Under the pieces are notes generated by a model that saw nothing but the letters and a program-made list of their open reading frames with translations, did not search any database and was not told where the DNA came from. From JAGOEF01 sp964511665 (GTDB lineage: Bacteria; Bacteroidota; Bacteroidia; Bacteroidales; ML635J-15): a stretch of DNA of 64,000 nucleotides. This document shows, one piece after another, positions 60,727-64,000 of the stretch (its first letter is position 1; each line of letters begins with the position of its first letter). A program made the translations under genes and the position numbers. The DNA is taken from assembly GCA_964511665.1 (NCBI GenBank), contig CAZEHA010000010.1, forward strand, positions 9,873 to 73,872, written 5' to 3'.

Positions 60727-61482
60727 TTATTGATTAAGTACCTGCATCTTAATTCGTGGAAATATCTGCAAAGCAGTGGTAAAACCGCTTAGGTCGGTAT
60801 ACAGTCGTCCGTCTTTTCCCGAATAATGCCCATGCCCTATCGGGGTGAAATAATACACATCCATAAGCACATCGGTATTTACCTCTACAGCATACACCAG
60901 CGAAGGCTGACACGAAGCCCTGTAGTCGGGGTCATCGGGAAATTTACCCGAATACCAGAAGTCGTTTACATCCCATGCCTGATTGATTTCGATGAGCACC
61001 CTGAATTGTCGCATCAGTTTATTTTCCGATTTTGTATTCAGACTGAACGAGGCTTTTGGTGTGGCACCCGTATAGGCATCGGCAACCGGATTTTTTGGAG
61101 AGGGCACCATATCAGCCAGCTCAAGCCCTAAAGCCCGTTTGTGGATATAGTAGGGCAACACCGACTGATAACGCCGTTCGCCCGGAACCCATTTGCCATC
61201 GCTTTCAGCACCATAGCGAAACTCACCGCGCCCAAACGACTGCGTTACAAACAGCTCCTGCATATAGTTACCCTGCATATCTTCAATCCATATTGCAAAG
61301 CTGGGGCGGTTATGACGTTTGCCATGAGTGAAATCAAACATAAATGTATATCCGACTGCATCGGAATTAATTTGCACTTTTTCGATGGAGGCTACACGTT
61401 TCGATGCTTTTTTGCCTTGTTGAGCAAACGCCGCAGGCATGCTCATCAAACTTATTAATACTATTACAACTAGTGTTTTCAT
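60727..61482 (-). CDS. Secreted DUF2271-like protein
   Basis: The 251-residue protein has a signal peptide (residues 1-20, ending AFA). The mature part has NRPSFAIWIEDMQGNYMQELFVTQ, followed by a segment with repeated Tyr and Trp residues and a C-terminal HGHYSGKDGRLYTDLSGFTTAL. The 'xxxIWIEDxxGxxxxxLxV' strand is typical of DUF2271 proteins, which are often found with PepSY or iron-related envelope genes. No metal site is obvious. It lies 12 nt downstream of a TonB receptor gene, so it may help handle that receptor's ligand. I rate the family moderate. Confidence 0.6.
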   Translation of the reverse strand: MKTLVVIVLISLMSMPAAFAQQGKKASKRVASIEKVQINSDAVGYTFMFDFTHGKRHNRPSFAIWIEDMQGNYMQELFVTQSFGRGEFRYGAESDGKWVPGERRYQSVLPYYIHKRALGLELADMVPSPKNPVADAYTGATPKASFSLNTKSENKLMRQFRVLIEINQAWDVNDFWYSGKFPDDPDYRASCQPSLVYAVEVNTDVLMDVYYFTPIGHGHYSGKDGRLYTDLSGFTTALQIFPRIKMQVLNQ

Positions 61483-61494
61483 AATTCAAATTTC

Positions 61495-63885
61495 TTAAAA
61501 ATCGACAATAATTCCAATTGTGGGCACAATAGTACCGCTACCATCGTTTTCGAGTGCGCGCAAAATGTACAAGTCGGGGTTCATCGGGTCGATGGCAGGG
61601 GCACCCGACGGCAGGGTATTCACAAGAATATCCTGAGATTGCGACTTAAAGTTGTAGGCATTCTGAATATCGACATACAGCTTGAGTGCACTGCGTTTAA
61701 AATTCCACACCTTGTCGATTCTCACGTCGAGCTGATGGAATGCCCTGAAACGCTCGCCATTCAGATTGGTGTAATCGAAATAGGGACTTCCTTTAATATC
61801 CCAAGCAGCACGCTGCGACGACAATGCAATATCGTAAGGAGTATAAGGCAAGCCGCCTGCAAAGCGCCATTTAACACCGGCACTCCAGTTGCGTTTAAAT
61901 TGTTTTATGGCAATCAGATTGAAAACATGCCTGTTGTCCCAACTCGAAGCAATGTAGTTCCCGTTTTTATCGGCAAACTCGCTGATTGAAAAAGTATAAG
62001 AAACCACGAGGCTGAAGTTGCCCTGAAAGCGGTTCTGCGAAAGCAACTCGAAACCGTAAGCCCTGCCTGTGGCTTCGCTGCTGATGGGGCCGTCGCCCAC
62101 AATTCCAAAATCGACAGGCATAAAAGCCAGCGCCAGCGAATCGTTCAGGTCGATGGGGAAATTGGCATAGTCTTTATAAAAACCTTCGATGCTGATTAAA
62201 CTGGTTGAAGAAGGACGAAACTCAAAACCGGCTATCAAATGGTCGGCTCTAACGTAATTTATGTTATTGGTTTTGTTAACCAGCACACCATTGCTGTCGC
62301 GATAACCCAGGCTGGTATAGGGTGGCAACTGAAAATATCGCCCTGCGTTAGCATTGATTCGCCATTTTTCGCTAAGCAGATAGGTGAGCGACATACGCGG
62401 CGAGAGTTGCGGAAGCGGGTTACTCATAGCTGCACTGTAGGTATTGGCATCGGTGCGCAATCCCACCGTAGCAGTAAGACGGTTTCCGGCAAACGAACGG
62501 CTTATCTGACCCGAAGCACCATATTTAAAAAAGCTCAAACTACTGCTATAGTCAAGAGTGTCGAGCATATCGAAGCGGTAAAACTTACGAAACGTACTGT
62601 TGTTATATTTCACAAACTCGGCATTGATTCCATAGCTGATGCGAAAGCCGTTGTTGGTTTGAATAAAATTTTCGAGGCGCATTTTGTTTTCAGCTTCAAA
62701 GCTGTTGTAATCGCTGATTAAACCCGCTGCATCAACCACATTGTTGAAGTATTTAAACGAGCGGTTATAGAGCATATTACGGCTCAACACAAATGTTTGA
62801 TAGCCATTGTCGCGATAATGCTTATACACGGCACCCAAGGCATAGGTCCACTGATTGCTCTCTGGAATATTCCCGAGCAGGTATGCCTGAAACTCGCTGG
62901 GTTCGGCAATATCGGTATCGAGCACATTGGTATCGTATGAAGCTAAGCCAATAAAGCTGATTTCGTTGCGGTCGTCGATGCGTGTTTTTACCTTAAACTG
63001 CATGTCGTTGAAAGTGGGAAGAAATGGCAAACCGATAAGTTGAAACAAAAATTGCAAATACGAACGCCTTGCCGACACCAAAAAAGTGCTGCGTTCACCT
63101 AAGGGGCCATCGAGACTGAGTGCAATTTCGGAAGCGCCCAAGCTTCCTCTGAACCGCAAATCTTCTTTGTTGCCGTCGATTTGTTTAAAGTTAAAAACGC
63201 CACTGAGGGCATTCCCACGGTTAGCCGGAAAGGCTCCCGAATAAAAATCGACCTCGCGGATAAAATCGGCGTTTATTATGCCATTGGTTCCACCCGAAGC
63301 ACCCTGAGTGGCAAAGTGATTGATATTGGGGATTTCGATATCGTCAAGAAAAAAGCGGCTTTCGTTCGATGCCCCTCCCCTAACAATAATATCGTTACGG
63401 TTTTGACCCGAGAAAGCAGCCACACCCGGAAACGACTGTATTACCTTAGAAATGTCGCGGTTGGCACCCGGATTATTCTCAATTTCCGACACCCCAATGC
63501 TGCGCAACGATACCGGGGCTTCCTCCACCTTCTTAAAAATACTGGCTTTCACGGTAACCTCTGTTAACTGCAAGGCAGCCGTCCGCATGGCTATATTTAT
63601 ATTTGCTGTTTTACCGGGCGACACCCTGATTTCTTCGGTAAAGGTGGTTTCGTAACCCAACGATTGAGCCGTGAGCCTGTAGATACCCGCATCGAGTCCG
63701 GTAATCAGAAAATTGCCATCGTAATCGGATGTGGCGCCAACAACCGTGCCTTCGATATAAATATTACTGAAAGGCAAGGGAGCGTTGCTGGCTTCTTCAT
63801 AAATTCGACCTTGTATGGCTCCCTTCTGTGCCACTAAAGTATTGGCAACTGAAAGAAAATAAACTATAATTATAATCCTGTTCAT
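61495..63885 (-). CDS. TonB-dependent receptor with carboxypeptidase-D-like domain
   Basis: The 796-residue outer-membrane protein has a signal peptide (residues 1-19, ending LVA), a CarboxypepD_reg domain (about 20-108, GAIQGRIYEEASNAPLPFSNIYIEGT) and a plug with SRFFLDDIEIPNINHF, then a beta barrel ending in aromatic IGIIVDF. The ligand is unknown. There is no SusD partner, riboswitch or obvious sugar gene beside it, and the downstream DUF2271-like gene is the only clear operon partner. A promoter would lie in the AT-rich 63886-64000 segment at the window edge. Confidence 0.9.
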   Translation of the reverse strand: MNRIIIIVYFLSVANTLVAQKGAIQGRIYEEASNAPLPFSNIYIEGTVVGATSDYDGNFLITGLDAGIYRLTAQSLGYETTFTEEIRVSPGKTANINIAMRTAALQLTEVTVKASIFKKVEEAPVSLRSIGVSEIENNPGANRDISKVIQSFPGVAAFSGQNRNDIIVRGGASNESRFFLDDIEIPNINHFATQGASGGTNGIINADFIREVDFYSGAFPANRGNALSGVFNFKQIDGNKEDLRFRGSLGASEIALSLDGPLGERSTFLVSARRSYLQFLFQLIGLPFLPTFNDMQFKVKTRIDDRNEISFIGLASYDTNVLDTDIAEPSEFQAYLLGNIPESNQWTYALGAVYKHYRDNGYQTFVLSRNMLYNRSFKYFNNVVDAAGLISDYNSFEAENKMRLENFIQTNNGFRISYGINAEFVKYNNSTFRKFYRFDMLDTLDYSSSLSFFKYGASGQISRSFAGNRLTATVGLRTDANTYSAAMSNPLPQLSPRMSLTYLLSEKWRINANAGRYFQLPPYTSLGYRDSNGVLVNKTNNINYVRADHLIAGFEFRPSSTSLISIEGFYKDYANFPIDLNDSLALAFMPVDFGIVGDGPISSEATGRAYGFELLSQNRFQGNFSLVVSYTFSISEFADKNGNYIASSWDNRHVFNLIAIKQFKRNWSAGVKWRFAGGLPYTPYDIALSSQRAAWDIKGSPYFDYTNLNGERFRAFHQLDVRIDKVWNFKRSALKLYVDIQNAYNFKSQSQDILVNTLPSGAPAIDPMNPDLYILRALENDGSGTIVPTIGIIVDF

Positions 63886-64000
63886 GATACATCAAATGTT
63901 AACAACACAGTAACAAACAAAATTAGAATTTGTTCCCGGTTTTATTTTTAAATTCAATTAGTAAATGCGACAGAGATTGATTTTTCTCTCTTTCCGAAAT

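Noticed and set aside
1..64000. Integrated mobile element, prophage or defence island
   Set aside because: I found no integrase, transposase, phage structural gene, restriction, toxin-antitoxin or tRNA attachment site; the region reads as core chromosome.

Overview
The window looks like a chromosome segment of a Bacteroidota bacterium, probably a Bacteroidales/Marinilabiliales-type anaerobe. The evidence is the type IX secretion (T9SS) translocon gene sprA in the order ruvA-sprA-gcvH, a gldB homologue, a CotH-like protein with a T9SS sorting domain, the rpmB-rpmG-DUF4295-ftsY block, carboxypeptidase-D-type/TonB-dependent receptors, weak Shine-Dalgarno signals and many TAnnTTTG-like -7 boxes. 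A tungsten-type aldehyde:ferredoxin oxidoreductase suggests anaerobic metabolism. I see no rRNA, tRNA, CRISPR array, prophage or insertion sequence. Gene density is high and most genes are housekeeping or envelope functions.

Layout. 1-1840: tail of an S41 protease, then the nicotinamide riboside transporter PnuC and an overlapping NadR-type kinase. 1837-3641: a BadF-type amino-sugar kinase divergent from a MurU-like nucleotidyltransferase. 3647-5690: two secreted proteins (DUF4476; SIMPL-like). 15742-5791 (minus): ruvA, sprA, gcvH, ispD, SUI1, xseB. 15862-20505: secreted proteins (CotH, LamG, M28 peptidase). 22358-20670: ribosomal block and ftsY with a terminator between. 22569-26314: lipoprotein and a second-type DnaE. 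28942-26387: a TPP riboswitch followed by a TonB receptor, implying thiamine uptake. 30578-29241: three small envelope proteins. 30811-31824: a cell-wall amidase.

31914-40601 is a complete glycogen/alpha-glucan cassette: debranching enzyme, GT4 synthase-like enzyme, GH57 enzyme, and one 1406-residue protein that joins a GT3 glycogen synthase to a GT35 phosphorylase. A bidirectional terminator then separates it from a fused LeuC-LeuD-like dehydratase. 42703-49587 holds a FISUMP protein, a ClC protein with channel-like residues, a class A beta-lactamase-fold hydrolase, TrmN6, the aldehyde oxidoreductase and a HEAT protein. 49702-52378 holds DciA-like DUF721, a carbamoyltransferase, DUF5989 and SxtJ. 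52484-56900 holds a glucosaminidase, GldB, a beta-barrel protein and NadE. 57159-57932 is a methyltransferase preceded by a possible structured leader. 58043-58608 is a dense cluster of palindromic repeats. 58616-63885 (minus) holds a TonB receptor, a DUF2271-like protein, an OmpA-family protein and a small secreted protein.

The observations most worth following are the composite palindromic repeat family at 58.0-58.6 kb, the GT3-GT35 fusion in its cassette, the riboswitch-controlled orphan receptor, the channel-like ClC, and the unassigned leader upstream of the methyltransferase. I did not find a clearly new multi-gene defence or mobile system.
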